64,000 nt of DNA, from NCBI GenBank assembly GCA_022606425.2, contig JAHDVF020001331.1, positions 1 through 64,000 on the forward strand, read 5' to 3'. This DNA is from Lepidostoma basale. Taxonomy: Eukaryota; Arthropoda; Insecta; Trichoptera; Lepidostomatidae. The notes under the pieces were generated by a model, which saw nothing but the letters and a program-made list of their open reading frames with translations, searched no databases and had not been told where the DNA came from. The translations under genes were made by a program, and so were the position numbers. Shown one piece after another: positions 43,090 through 52,990 of the stretch (position 1 is the stretch's first letter; the number at the start of each line of letters is the position of its first letter).

Positions 43090-44095
43090 AAATGTGTTGC
43101 GAAGTATCTCATTTGTAATTCATGAAGAAAATATAGTGGAAGGCAACATAATCTATAATGTCCAAGAATATAAACACCTGCGAATGATGGTGTTATAAAC
43201 ATAATAATGAAAGGATCATTAAGATGGTTTGGACATATGGAAAGAATGAAAGAAGAAAGAATGGTATAAAAATTATATGTTAACGATGCAAATGAAACCA
43301 GAAATAGAGGAAAACCGAGGAAAACGTGGCACAATCAAATAAATCAAATATTGAATGTCGGCCATGTGAGGATTTAGAGAAATCGACGCGTGTGCAGACA
43401 CGACGTATGAATGTTGAGAAAGCGAGAGAAGTATGTCAGGAAAGAAAAGTGTGGCAGTCCATTCTTTCTGCCTACTCCTTCGGGAGACGGCGTGATGTTT
43501 AGTTAGTTAGTTAGTTATATGAATACCTGGGACACAATATTCGATTGGGCCGAGAAAACCAAACCGCAGAGCTCAAGATAAGAATTGGACTAAGCTGGGC
43601 AGCTTTCGGAAACATGAGCTACATCCTTAAAAAACGGAAAATAACCGATCAACCTGATATTCTATGAAGCCTGTGCTCTGCGGTTGGTATTTATGGTCTT
43701 GAAACTATAACATTGTCCAAGCAAAGTGCCAAGAAACTACAAGTGACCCAAAGAGCCATGGAAAGAGCCATGTTAGGAATAAGCCTAAAAGACAGAGTCA
43801 GAAACGATACGGTGAGAAAAAAAACAAAGGTCACCGACATCATCCACCGGGTAGCGACTCTAAAATGGCAATGGGGATGTCACGTAGCCAGAAGCTCAGA
43901 CGAAAAATGGACAAGAAGACTGCAAAGAGAAGAGCAGGGCGACCGCAACTACGGTGGAAGGATGATCTGAACAGACACGTCGGAATAACTTAGATGCAGT
44001 CTGCACAAGACAGAGCGACATGGAAGCGAATGGAGGAGGCCTTTGTCGAAGAGTGGACGGGAATAGGCTGAGGAAGAAGAAGAAAAAGAAGAAAC
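43090..44095 (+). mobile_element. GAA LINE (AMERAMLGISLKDRVRN family) split by a TTAG LINE
   Basis: Left part encodes EENIVEGNIIYNVQEYKHL. After the insertion it resumes EYLGHNIRLGRENQTAELKI ... GLSWAAFGN, stop, YGLETITLSKQSAKKLQVTQ, RAMERAMLGISLKDRVRND, DIIHRVATLKWQWGCHVAR, a frameshift, and a non-coding end GGAATAGGCTGAGGAAGAAG. This is the longest member of its family here. Confidence 0.75.
43181..43518 (+). mobile_element. TTAG LINE nested in a GAA LINE
   Basis: Flanks ATAAACACCTG (43170-43180) and ATGAATACCTG (43519-43529) match at 9 of 11 bases and rebuild one EYxxL codon run of the host. Hairpin CTCC-TTCG-GGAG, a perfect 4-bp stem; three TTAG units. Confidence 0.82.
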
Positions 44096-44194
44096 TATTA
44101 TATTAAATCGTAGCGTTAAAAGCGTACAGCTGTGCGGATGTGAGTTATTGTGAAGTTATTGGAAAACTCCGGTTGTTTATCAAATGCCTGGTTT

Positions 44195-44490
44195 TCTATG
44201 CCATGGCAGACGAAAAGCCAATCAGAGAACAAGTCGCTAGACGCAAATGGTTATGGATCGGTTTCACCATGAAATAGAACCCGACCTGTATCGCTCAGGG
44301 CGCTTTAAATTGGTTCCCTGTGGGTGGCGAGAAGAAGCGAGGCAGACCTAAAGCCACCTGGAGAAGAACCTTGCAGGATGAGGTTAAAGCAGCAGGCCGC
44401 ACTTGGGATGATAGGCATCAGGCGTGCGATAGAGTCGGGTGGAGAAGGTTCCTTGAGGCCCTATGCACCACGGAGGTATAACATGACATG
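44195..44490 (+). mobile_element. LINE C-terminus (ATWRRTLQDEV family)
   Basis: MADEKPIREQVARRKWLWIG, stop, GALNWFPVGGEKKRGRPKATW and RRTLQDEVKAAGRTWDDRHQ, ...GWRRFLEALCTTEV stop. Preceded by an unrelated 100 bases after the GAA tail. Confidence 0.68.
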
Positions 44491-44894
44491 AAGATGAATA
44501 AAAAGTATTGATGACTATAATTAAAATTAAGTTCTACAACTGGTTATCCAAGACATAGTTGAGAGAAAACGAAGAGTCGGGAGAATAAGAAAATCCTTGC
44601 TAGAAAACCTTAAGGAATGATTCAGTTGTAGCACTCCTAGTCATAAGTCCTGTTTAAAGCTGCTGCATCCAAAGTAAATAAAGCTGTGATGATATCCAAC
44701 CTGCATATCTAGTATGTCCATTGTAACTTAAATGTTATCAAATGCATATAAACTTACCCCATATTGCAGAAATATATATATTTGTTGGTAAAACAGGGTT
44801 ACGTGTTGATTTTTTCTTTACCTGAAACAAAATAAAATAAAATCAGGTTTTTGATTTTCCATACATACATTTTAAGAAAGGAATTATTAATTAA
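44491..44894. other. No recognised feature
   Basis: AT-rich; no repeat match. Confidence 0.4.
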
Positions 44895-45015
44895 ATTATT
44901 ACAGTAACAAAGAAACGTCATTATTAACTATAAAAAAATTAAATTGAGTTGTTTGTAACACCTGATGATGCCAACATCGGTTGGTGAAACAGCTGTTTCG
45001 ACACGCAAAAAAATG
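44895..45015 (+). repeat. Penelope-type repeat with well-preserved hammerhead-like motif
   Basis: CTGATGA (44962-44968), T, GCCAAC (44970-44975), loop ATCG, GTTGGT (44980-44985), GAAAC (44986-44990), AGCT, GTT (44995-44997). Stem II pairs at all six positions (one G-U). Confidence 0.55.
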
Positions 45016-45039
45016 AATAATGAAAATTGTGATATCATT

Positions 45040-45180
45040 ACCGAGGTCTGCTGGAAGATTATTCAAGTTGCTAAAGTTTGTACGAGGACAGCGTTTTGGC
45101 ACAGTCAATCTACCGATCGCAGAAGACTTAGCTGGTCGCAATGTAGACTGTCTGGCATTCAGGTTGATCCAGAGATAATC
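45040..45180 (-). mobile_element. L2-like LINE C-terminal fragment
   Basis: Antisense: LRPAKSSAIGRLTVPKRCPR, TNFSNLNNLPADL; the AFAVAGPSAW codons are deleted. Confidence 0.55.
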
Positions 45181-45234
45181 AGATTGCGTCAGCATAAATT
45201 CCTTTTTTTTTAAATGAACGCCATTCAGTCGGTT

Positions 45235-45785
45235 GACATCGTAGCGGAGCGCTGGTCTCGTTCGAGAGGCGGTACTATAAAGTTTTGTCCCGATACAGTT
45301 TAGTCGGCATCATGCGTTGGAACAGTGAGGAGCGTGCGTTTGCCGTTGAAGCCTTCTTTTTGAACGGATGTTCAAGGGTGCGGCAGCATAATTTCCGTTT
45401 TTCAAAACTTAATAAAACCCATTGTATGAATCCGAAGTTATTTATTTGTTTTTTTCAAATGTAGGCCCATACCTCAAGTATTGTTTTACTTAGTTTTTGA
45501 ATATCAAATCAGGTAGGTGACGTTCCCCATTCTCCATACACTGATTAAACCGATTCCTGGCGTTTGTCATGACTCTTGACAGCATATCAGGCGTTATCTT
45601 GGTAATTTCGTCCTGGATGTTGGTCTTCAAATCTTTTAGGGTCTCTGGACGGTTCACATAAACATGGGATTTCTGTCACGGGATGGCTGTTTTAAGAGAA
45701 CACCATTTGGAGTGGCCGGCCCGCTCTCCCGATTTGTCCCCTTGTAATTTTTTTCTATGGGGTTTTTTGAAAAAAAAAAAAGTTT
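45235..45785. pseudogene. Tc1/mariner-group transposase remnant, internally deleted and inverted
   Basis: 45312-45464 (+) encodes MRWNSEERAFAVEAFFLNGC, an N-terminus of an arthropod IS630-type transposase, and runs to a stop. 45500-45670 is antisense and encodes HVYVNRPETLKDLKTNIQ, DEITKITPDMLSRVMTNARN and MENGERHLPDLIF, the C-terminus. 45683-45775 is sense again: LEWPARSPDLSPCNFFLWGF, the motif that should precede the C-terminus. Two segments of one protein therefore lie in opposite orientation, meeting near 45671, with most of the catalytic domain lost. Confidence 0.65.
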
Positions 45786-45794
45786 GTATAAGCT

Positions 45795-46455
45795 GGTTCC
45801 ATTTCATTCTTCTTCTTAGATGGCCCTGCAACCCATATCGAGCTTTAGCCTCCAGTATTCTTCCCTCCAACTAATCCTGTCCTCCGCGTCGACCCTCCAA
45901 TCTGACACTCGAAACAATTTCGCCCCATCTCTCCCAACTTCATACCCCCATCGAAGCCTTTGTCGTCCAATTGATCTTCTACCACCTGGGTGCCACTCCA
46001 GCAACCTTTTTGGGGTTCGCGTTGACGGCATCCTCTGCACGTGACCGGCCCATCTCAGTCTATTTAGTCTTTCCTGTGTGGAGAGACTAAAAGCTTTGTA
46101 AATATAGTACAGCTCGTCATTATGCCGCACTCTCCAGCCTTCACCGTCATTCACAGGTCCCAGAATTCTACGCAGCACCCTTCTCTCAAAAGTATCCAGT
46201 CGCTCTGCGGATTTCGCTGTCCTTGTCCACGCCTCACATCCATAGGTCACTACTGTTCGGATGATTGTTTCATACAGGATGATTTTGGTTTTCCATTGTA
46301 CGTTTCTTGATTTGAGCGCTGATAGTAAAGAGAAGAATGTTTTGTTACCAATTGTGATTTTTCTTTAGATTTCCTTGTGATCTTCGTTTTCTTTTACTGT
46401 AGACGAGCCCAGGTAAGTGAAGTCCTCCACCATCTTAAAGTTGTATCTATCCTAG
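45795..46455 (-). mobile_element. LINE (RILGPVNDGEGWRVRHN family)
   Basis: Frame 45816-46250 (-): MTYGCEAWTRTAKSAERLDT, FERRVLRRILGPVNDG, NRLRWAGHVQRMPS and GRQRLRWGYEVGRD...WREEYWRL. 144 open codons. A further antisense KMVEDFTYLGSSTVKENEDH block lies at 46385-46440. Only one copy in the window. Confidence 0.72.
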
Positions 46456-46494
46456 AATTTAATGGTTCGTCATGAGCTATGGGTTGCATTACTG

Positions 46495-47036
46495 GTTTGT
46501 TTCATTATTCTGAGTTCTAAGAAAATTTCTGAGGTATCTCTACATGAGGGAGTATGGTAATTATCCATGGCTCTATCCCACGGCATTCGGCTTCTTTTGG
46601 AAATGCTCGGAACCAATTCTCTACAGCTTCGAAGAGATGGACATCTAATAACCAATTTCTTCAGATTAATTAGGGGATACTTCGAGAACTCGGCCGTACT
46701 GGAGGATGTTGGTCTTTTTGTCCCCGATAGATATCTCCGTCACCTAGCGGCCGCCAGAACCAATCTGCCTCTGGTGACACCGGAAGGAAGAGCAATTAGT
46801 CTGCTGAACGCGGTGTCCTCGGAGACCGACATCTTTCATGTTAGTGAAAGTACGTTCAGGGGACAAATACTCTTGACTTTGGAAAGTATCTTGTCTTCCT
46901 AATGTCGAACCATCACTAATTCGTTCCTGGTATTATGTTGTATGTGTATAATATCTTACCTGTACTCAATAGATGCCGTAAACATTAATGCTGTTTGTAA
47001 TGTCTTTTGAGTAAATAAATTGATTTGATTTGATTA
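46495..47036 (+). mobile_element. TTTGA LINE 3' end
   Basis: FLRYLYMREYGNYPWLYPTA..., ENSAVLEDVGLFVPDRYLR, a short deletion, AARTNLPLVTPEGRAISLLN, stop, 3' UTR and TTGATTTGATTTGATT. Frame open 46567-46902. Confidence 0.75.
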
Positions 47037-47426
47037 TTTTTGTTGTGGTTCCATTCCATTCAGCGCCTTAAAGACCGTCCAGCATAGCTCGTATTTTATC
47101 TTGTATTTCAGCCGATGTAGCCCCTTAAGATGCTGTGTTATGTGACAAGACTATGGATGTCTGATGAAGTGGCGCCGCGGAGACTCGACTGAGAGACTTA
47201 TGTCTCTTGTGGCCGGCGCATCAGCAATAAAAACAATTCGCCATCAAGTCATCAGGAGCCGCGCTCACCTGCTAATGGCGAAAGGTGAATTTCCCAAATG
47301 TATACCGTTACTCTTGAGAATGCTACAGTATGAACTTGACTGAGTATCTCATAGGTATATCGAGTAGGGTGACCACGGGTTCTAACTCATAGGGGGCGAA
47401 TATTTTTAAACAAATTTATAATATAA
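47037..47426. other. Small LINE trace, otherwise unrecognised
   Basis: 47045-47115 is the antisense of 24353-24420 (CCATTCAGCGCCTTAAAGAC...). 47155-47235 contains GGCGCCGCGGAGACTCGACT and a TGAGAGAC/GTCTCTTG snapback. Confidence 0.4.
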
Positions 47427-47428
47427 TA

Positions 47429-48744
47429 CGAGGTCTGTTCAAAAAGTATCGCGAATTTTATATTTTTTCAAAAAGTATTTATTTATTCATGAATATCTAT
47501 TTTGTCCCCTTCAAAGTAATTCCCCTCGGATATAATACATTTATGCCAACGTTTTTTCCAATCCTCGAAGCACTTAAAAAAATCATTTTTTGTGATCTTG
47601 TTCAGCTCCTCCTTCGATGCCGTCTTTATCTCCTCAATCGTGGCGTAGCGTCGTCCTTTCATGGGCCTCTTCAGTTTTGGAAACAGGAAAAAGTCACAGG
47701 GGGCCAGGTCTGGGGAATACGGTGGTTGCGGCACCATTACTGTGTTGTTTTTGGCCAAATATTCGCGCACAAGCAACGATGTGTGAGCAGGGGCGTTATC
47801 ATGGTGCAAAAGCCAGTTTTTGTTCTTCCACAAATCCGGGCGTTTCTGGCGGATTGCTTCGCGCAAATTGCGCATAACTTGCAGGTAATATTCCTTATTG
47901 ACCGTACTACCCTGTGGCAAGAACTCATGATGCACCACGCCCCTGCAATCGAAGAAAACTGTGAGCAAAACCTTCACGTTCGACCGAACTTGGCGCGCTT
48001 TTTTTGGTCTTGGCTCATGCGGCAGCTTCCATTGGGATGATTGAGCTTTGGTTTCCACGTCATAACCATAAACCCATGATTCGTCACCAGTTATGACCCT
48101 CTGGAGCACATTTGGGTCGTCACGGACCGAGTCCAACATCTCCTGAGCAATGTTAACGCGATGCTGTTTTTGGTCGAAATTGAGCAATTTTGGCACGAAT
48201 TTCGCGGCGACCCGACTCATGCCCAAATCATTGGTTAAAATCGAATGGCACGAGCCAATCGATATGTTTAGGTCCTCAGCAACTTCTCTAACGGTGATTC
48301 GACGATTGGCTAATACTATTTTCTTCACTTTATCAATGTTTTCGTCTGTTGTTGACGTGCTCGGGCGTCCGGCACGCTCTTCGTCGTTCATATCTTCTCG
48401 GCCCTCTGAGAACATTTTGTACCACCGATAAACGTTGCTTTGGTCCAAGGTAGCTTCACCATATGCCACAGTCAACATTCGAAATGCGTCCGCGCACTTT
48501 ATTTTGTTTTTCACACAAAATTTGATACAGATTCTTTGATCCATTTTTTGGAATAGGCAAAAATCGAAGACGAGCCAAAACACATCCAAGCAAAACAGCT
48601 GTCAAAAATTAACTAAACATTCAAAATGGCCGACCTTGTCAGCATAAGTAAGGGACATGAGTACCAACATAACGCTACAAAAAAATCAAAAATCAAATAA
48701 ACGTAGCCAGTTCAAAATTCGCGATACTTTTTGAACAGACCTCG
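47429..48744 (-). mobile_element. mariner transposon, apparently complete
   Basis: Perfect 31-bp terminal inverted repeats at 47429-47459 and 48714-48744 (CGAGGTCTGTTCAAAAAGTA...), each flanked by TA (47427-47428, 48745-48746). Length 1316 bp, normal for mariner. It contains one full-length transposase frame on the minus strand. Confidence 0.95.
47483..48544 (-). CDS. mariner transposase, 353 aa, open
   Basis: Cuts and pastes the element in the nucleus via the terminal repeats. I chose the MDQRICIKF start at 48544 because it is the usual mariner N-terminus; an upstream in-frame ATG at 48589 adds 15 residues. The N-terminal half holds helix-turn-helix segments (residues about 1-60 and 70-120, with RAGRPSTSTTDENI and REVAEDLNISIGSCHSIL). 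The catalytic triad fits D,D34D: D in ITGDESWVYGYD, D in HHDNAPAHTS and D in YSPDLAPCDFFLFPKLK, with 34 residues between the last two. C-terminus HKCIISEGNYFEGDKIDIHE. No stop or frameshift. Subfamily not settled by eye. Confidence 0.94.
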   Translation of the reverse strand: MDQRICIKFCVKNKIKCADAFRMLTVAYGEATLDQSNVYRWYKMFSEGREDMNDEERAGRPSTSTTDENIDKVKKIVLANRRITVREVAEDLNISIGSCHSILTNDLGMSRVAAKFVPKLLNFDQKQHRVNIAQEMLDSVRDDPNVLQRVITGDESWVYGYDVETKAQSSQWKLPHEPRPKKARQVRSNVKVLLTVFFDCRGVVHHEFLPQGSTVNKEYYLQVMRNLREAIRQKRPDLWKNKNWLLHHDNAPAHTSLLVREYLAKNNTVMVPQPPYSPDLAPCDFFLFPKLKRPMKGRRYATIEEIKTASKEELNKITKNDFFKCFEDWKKRWHKCIISEGNYFEGDKIDIHE

Positions 48745-48971
48745 TATATTAAACTGTTAATGAGTAAACTTTGTTTTTTGTATCACAATTGTATTTTATT
48801 CTACGCGACAGCTGTTTCATCTACCAATGTTGACATCATCAGGTGTTACAATAATATATCAAATGTCAAATTTTCGCGATTTTTCTAATCTTTATGTGTA
48901 TTTGTTCCTATGTCAATTTGAATAATAAAAAAACGTTATTTTTTTATTATTTAAAAATTTTCAAATTGACA

Positions 48972-49354
48972 AACAAACTAAACAAACCATTACGCCGTTT
49001 CCCCGCAAAGGTAGGCAGAGAAAATGGACCGCCACACTATTCTATCCTGGCAAACCTCTTTAGATTCCTCCACATTCATACAACGAGTCATACACGCACG
49101 TCGATTCCTCCGACTTTTAACATGACAGACCTTTAAAATTTGATTAATTTGGTCATGCCATGCTTTCCTCGGTCTACCTCGACTCCTTACTCCATTTACA
49201 TCGTTAACGTATACTTTTTTAACCATTCGTTCTCCATCCATGCGTTCTATATGTCCGAACCAACGAAGCGAACCTTTCATAATTTTGTTCATAATACCTT
49301 CTTTTGCTCTACATTCCTATCTTATATCAGCATTTGAGATTCTGTCGTATATCG
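48972..49354 (-). mobile_element. TTAG LINE nested in the palindrome centre, (GTTT)-type tail
   Basis: TTCAAATTGACA at 48960-48971 and 49355-49366 is the 12-bp target duplication. Tail AACAAACTAAACAAACC (GTTT/GTTTA units rather than TTAG). Open frame 48990-49292 (MNKIMKGSLRWFGHIERMDG...SAYLCGETA). Confidence 0.88.
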
Positions 49355-49386
49355 TTCAAATTGACATAGAAACAAACACACATAAA

Positions 49387-49686
49387 AACTAACTAACTAA
49401 CTTACCATCACGCCGTCTCCCCGGAGGGGTAGGCAGAAAGAATGGAACACCACACTGTTCTGTCCTGACATACGTCTCTCGCTTCCTCTACATTCATACA
49501 TCTTGTCATGCACGCACGTCGATTTTTCCGACTCCTCACGTGACCGACATTCAATATTTGATTGATTTGATCGTGCCACGTTTTCCTCGGTCTTCCTCTA
49601 TTTCTAGCTCCGTTCACGCCGTTTACATATACCTTCTTTACCATTCTGTCTTCACTCATTCTTTCCATGTGTCCAAACCATCCAAT
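49387..49686 (-). mobile_element. TTAG LINE nested in the palindrome right arm
   Basis: ACACATAAA at 49378-49386 and 49687-49695 is the target duplication. Three CTAA units, loop TCCG. Frame 49408-49710 (GWFGHMERMSEDRMVKKVYV, NGVNGARNRGRPRKTW...) is open. Confidence 0.88.
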
Positions 49687-49743
49687 ACACATAAAGATTC
49701 GAAAAATCACGAAAATTTGATATTTGATATATTATTGTTACAC

Positions 49744-49779
49744 CTGATGATGTCAACATTGGCTGATGAAACAGCTGTC
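49744..49779 (+). ncRNA. Hammerhead-ribozyme-like motif
   Basis: CTGATGA, T, GTCAAC-ATTG-GCTGAT (stem II with one mismatch), GAAAC, AGCT, GTC. The bases before CTGATGA (TTACAC) can pair with those after GTC (GCGTAA) apart from one C-A mismatch, as stem I. One unpaired base precedes stem II, so activity is uncertain. Confidence 0.4.
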
Positions 49780-49838
49780 GCGTAAAATAAAATACAATTG
49801 GGATACAAAAAATATAGTTTATTCATTTACAGTTTAAA

Positions 49839-49900
49839 ATGGTTAGGTATTATAGTGTTTCGGCCAAAACAATGGACTATTAAATTTATAATAGTAAACA
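49839..49900 (-). repeat. Extension of the Penelope-type repeat
   Basis: The antisense of AATAGTCCATTGTTTTGGCC GAAACACTAT-like sequence, also found at 58684-58720 (sense) and weakly at 55353-55400. Confidence 0.5.
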
Positions 49901-50087
49901 CGATTGCTTATTGGTTTAACTTGGATTTAATTTACATAAATAGTAGTGTCTTGCTCATGGAGATTTTCATGTTGATGTCTTGCCTATGAAGATTTTCATG
50001 TTGACTCTTTGGATGCATCTCTGTCCGTCCATCTCCATAGTCCATCTTAATATCCAAACCATCTAAGGGATCCTTTTTTTATAATTT

Positions 50088-50473
50088 TCTTAATTAACTA
50101 ATTAAATAACCATTACGCAGTCTATCCGAAGGGATAGACAGAAATAATGAACTGCTACACTTTTATTTCTTAACATTCTTCTATCAATTCCTTGACATTC
50201 ATACATCGTGTCAGGCACGCCCGTTGATTTCTCTATTTTCACGAGGCCGACATTTAATATTTTATTGATTTGACCGTGCTAAGTTTTCTCGGTCTTCCTC
50301 TTTTTATTGTGATGTTTACATCGTTATCATAAAAATACAAAAATCCTTTGCTATTTTTTCTTCATTCATTCATTCACACTGCATTCACTCTTAAATTCGT
50401 AAAAAAATCGTCATTATGGAGTTTCATAGTGTTAGCTCCTTAAGTTTTCCTCGGTCTTCTTATATTTCTTGTT
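50088..50473 (-). mobile_element. TTAG LINE, old diverged copy
   Basis: AACTAATTAAATAACCATTACGCAG and hairpin CTATCCC-TTCG-GATAG on the minus strand, then decayed coding DNA to CCTCGGTCTTCTTATATTTC. No open frame. Confidence 0.65.
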
Positions 50474-51011
50474 AAAAAACAAAAAAAAAAAAAACCCATC
50501 ACGCCGTTTCCCCGCAGGGATAGGCAGAGAGAATGGACCGCCACACTACTCTATCCTGGCACACCTCTCTAGCTTCCTCCACATTCATACATCGAGTCAT
50601 ACACGCACGTCGATTCTTCCGGCTTCTGACATGACCAACTTTTAATATTTGATTAATTTGGTCATGCCATGTTTTCCTCGGTCTACCTCGACTCCTTACT
50701 CCATTTACATTGTTAACGTATACTTTTTTAACCATTCTTTCTTCACCCATGCGCTCCATATGTCCGAACCAACGAAGCGAACCTTTCATAATTTTGTTCA
50801 TAATACCTTCTTTCGCTCTACACTCCTTCCTAATATCAGCATTTGAGATTCTGTCGTACATCGTTCTACCACACATACGTCTTAGGGACCTCATCTCTAC
50901 CGCATTTATTCTGCTCTCATCTTTCTTCTGCCAGTTCCATGCTTCGCTTCCATACATAAGGGTTGGAACCAGAACTCCATTGTGAACGGCCATTTTCGCT
51001 TTCATTGATAA
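50474..51011 (-). mobile_element. TTAG LINE with 12-bp target duplication and T-rich tail
   Basis: ATATTTCTTGTT at 50462-50473 and 51012-51023. The minus strand ends GGCGTGATGGG followed by about 14 T, not (TTAG)n; hairpin loop TGCG. Frame open from 50499 to beyond the 5' junction (SMKAKMAVHNGVLVPTLMYG ... AYPCGETA), no stops. Confidence 0.88.
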
Positions 51012-51023
51012 ATATTTCTTGTT

Positions 51024-51400
51024 GTTTCGTTTATTTTTTATTATTTTATTATTAAGGGGATAACAAACAGCATTACAGTATATGAATATAAACACACAGA
51101 GACAACAAAACAAGGCCAATATCATGCTACCACAAATATTATATAACAACTGACATAAGGTTAAATATATAAGTAGAATAAAGTATCACTTTGATAAGTT
51201 AGAGAGAAAACTAGTAGTATTAGTAATAATGAATAATTTAAGATGAAATATAATTTAAAAATGTAAAAAAAAAAAGAAAGTAGAGTAACTAGTTTCATTC
51301 GCCCAGAAGGGTGCTCCAATATATTTTTTTAAATTACTTTCATTAAGATGGAACACATCGATGTTATTAAAGCACTTATTTATATAGTTAACATATACCT
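51024..51400 (-). mobile_element. TAA LINE 3' end
   Basis: Antisense copy of 8280-8665: ACCACAAATATTATATAACA, GCCCAGAAGGGTGCTCCAAT, CATTAAGATGGAACACATCG, with ATTATTATTAAGGG at the tail side. Confidence 0.68.
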
Positions 51401-51758
51401 TATTCTCAATTAAAAATAAATATATTTATATCGCTTTAATTGGTGGCAAATGATGGTCACCCTATTATAATTCATATGTGTGTCTAACGATAGTGGGCCT
51501 AATGATAGATGGATGTATCTCCGGTCACGACCGGTCCAGGCGCTGCAGTGCTCGGGGTGCAGGTGTGCCAAACCGAGGCCCGCTCCCCGCCACCGGCTGT
51601 CTGCACTCGAACTCTAGCCCCATTAGCGAAATGACCCGAAATACTTTATGCAACACGAAGCAACTTCGTTACAATCAATTGATGACGTCTTTTCATTAAT
51701 TGGTTATGGTAAATTACATTTATGGTAAATTAAATAAATATTATTATTTCAAGGATTA
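51401..51758. other. Unrecognised, with a GC-rich block
   Basis: 51510-51610 is GC-rich (GGTCACGACCGGTCCAGGCG ... CCCGCTCCCCGCCACC) within a 73-codon ORF; no domain recognised. Confidence 0.35.
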
Positions 51759-52110
51759 ATTGTATCTCAAGAGACGAAGATGCAAATTGGAAACAGAAAA
51801 TTGTGGTCGAGGTGTTTACAGGACTTATGACCTGTCATTGGTGGGGTTAAGCGCACGCTTTATGTAATACTTTATGTATTAATTTGGTCTGGTGTAGAAT
51901 TCACGTGACAATAAAATGGCGATAGATTGGCTACCTATCACATGTCACGAGAATCAATATAATAGCTAAAAAAATATATATATAGTAATTGGGTCCAAAC
52001 GACCTGTTGTGTACATAAAAAAAATATTAAAAAAAATACAACATTCCTCATTCCACCCTCTTTACGACCACCATGTCTGACAAATTTTTGGAAGTTGTAT
52101 ATATGCTACT
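51759..52110 (+). repeat. Interspersed repeat (second copy) split by a SINE body
   Basis: 51759-51868 and 52038-52108 are collinear with 21919-22107. Between them lies a 169-base segment containing the SINE body TTTGGTCTGGTGTAGAATTC ... CATGTCACGAGAATC (51883-51968) without its tRNA head. Confidence 0.7.
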
Positions 52111-52229
52111 ATGTAACACCATGCTTCACATTTTTTATTTATTTCAATCTACACACTAGCGCCATCTATGACGATAACTCGCAATGGTTAAAATCCAGTA
52201 TTCGTCTACAAGTATTTGTATGCATTCAA

Positions 52230-52345
52230 TATGTTCTTCTTCTTCTTCTTCTTCTTCTTTTGATAGATCTGACGATCTGTGACACAGAAATCATATCTCG
52301 TCGGATGATGAGATCCAGCTGTCCCTCCATCTCTTAGGCGGTTGA
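52230..52345 (-). mobile_element. GAA LINE terminal fragment
   Basis: (CTT)n at 52230-52258, then antisense of INRLRDGGTAGSHHPTRYDF and a stop. Confidence 0.6.
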
Positions 52346-52384
52346 TCCCTCTCAATATGTTGTAAAAATATTATTATATTTGTG

Positions 52385-52625
52385 GTTAATTTAATTCAAT
52401 TTAATTTAATTTATTTATTTGAATATATCCAAAGCATTACATAATTACACCCCCCAACTGTCCTGCGCCACTTTGAATAGGTTCTGAAAGGTTCTTAAAG
52501 GGACCAAGAGGCCATAGATTGTTTTATCTCCCACGATACAGAATCTACCTGCCAATGGTTACGCTTGTAGGTAGAGCTATTTATTTGCTAAATCGTATCA
52601 CCCCGGAGTTTGTAGATTCTTCTTC
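52385..52625 (+). mobile_element. Mosaic of LINE ends
   Basis: 52385-52450 is an AATTTAATTT-rich antisense tail; 52462-52500 matches CCTGCGCCACTTTGAATAGG of the 33290/39470 family; 52520-52625 encodes HRLFYLPRYRIYLPMVTLVG RAIYLLNR, the sister family of 10795-11340. Confidence 0.5.
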
Positions 52626-52990
52626 TTCTTAGTTTAGGTCGTATGATCTGTTTGTAACGGTGGGCTATCCTGAGATGATGATGTCCAGCCATCTCTCAAT
52701 CTCTTTGGCGGCCTTTCTGGTAATCTCTTGCTGCTTGGGTTTTCATCTTTAACCATTGTTGCAATTCTTGTATTCTCCATGCGGTCCACGTGGTCTCTCC
52801 AAAAGCGCTTTCTGCTTCTTCCCCATCTCACTATGTCCTCAACACCACAGACAGATCTTATAGTTTCATTTCTGATCCGATATCTGAGGGTTTAGCCTGT
52901 GATGGAGCGTAGGGTTCGCATTTCTGCTACTCTAAGAAGGTTCTTAGTTCTATTAGTATCGGGCTCTGACCTCATATTCCAAGTTTTATT
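52626..52990 (-). mobile_element. GAA LINE C-terminus
   Basis: Antisense: MRTLRSITG, YRIRNETIRSVCGVEDIVRW, GRSRKRFWRDHVDRMENTRI and LPERPPKRLRDGWTSSSQDS, with (CTT)n near 52620. Confidence 0.68.

Larger units (their letters stand above)
48747..49838. mobile_element. Palindromic Penelope-type repeat pair with two nested LINEs
   Basis: 48749-48922 and, in inverted orientation, 49355-49387 plus 49684-49838 form arms of about 170 bases that are nearly identical. The outer ends read TTAAACTG / CAGTTTAA. Each arm carries a hammerhead-like motif (48803-48850 antisense; 49744-49779 sense). The right arm and the centre are split by two TTAG LINE insertions. The left end lies two or three bases from the mariner target TA. 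Confidence 0.7.
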
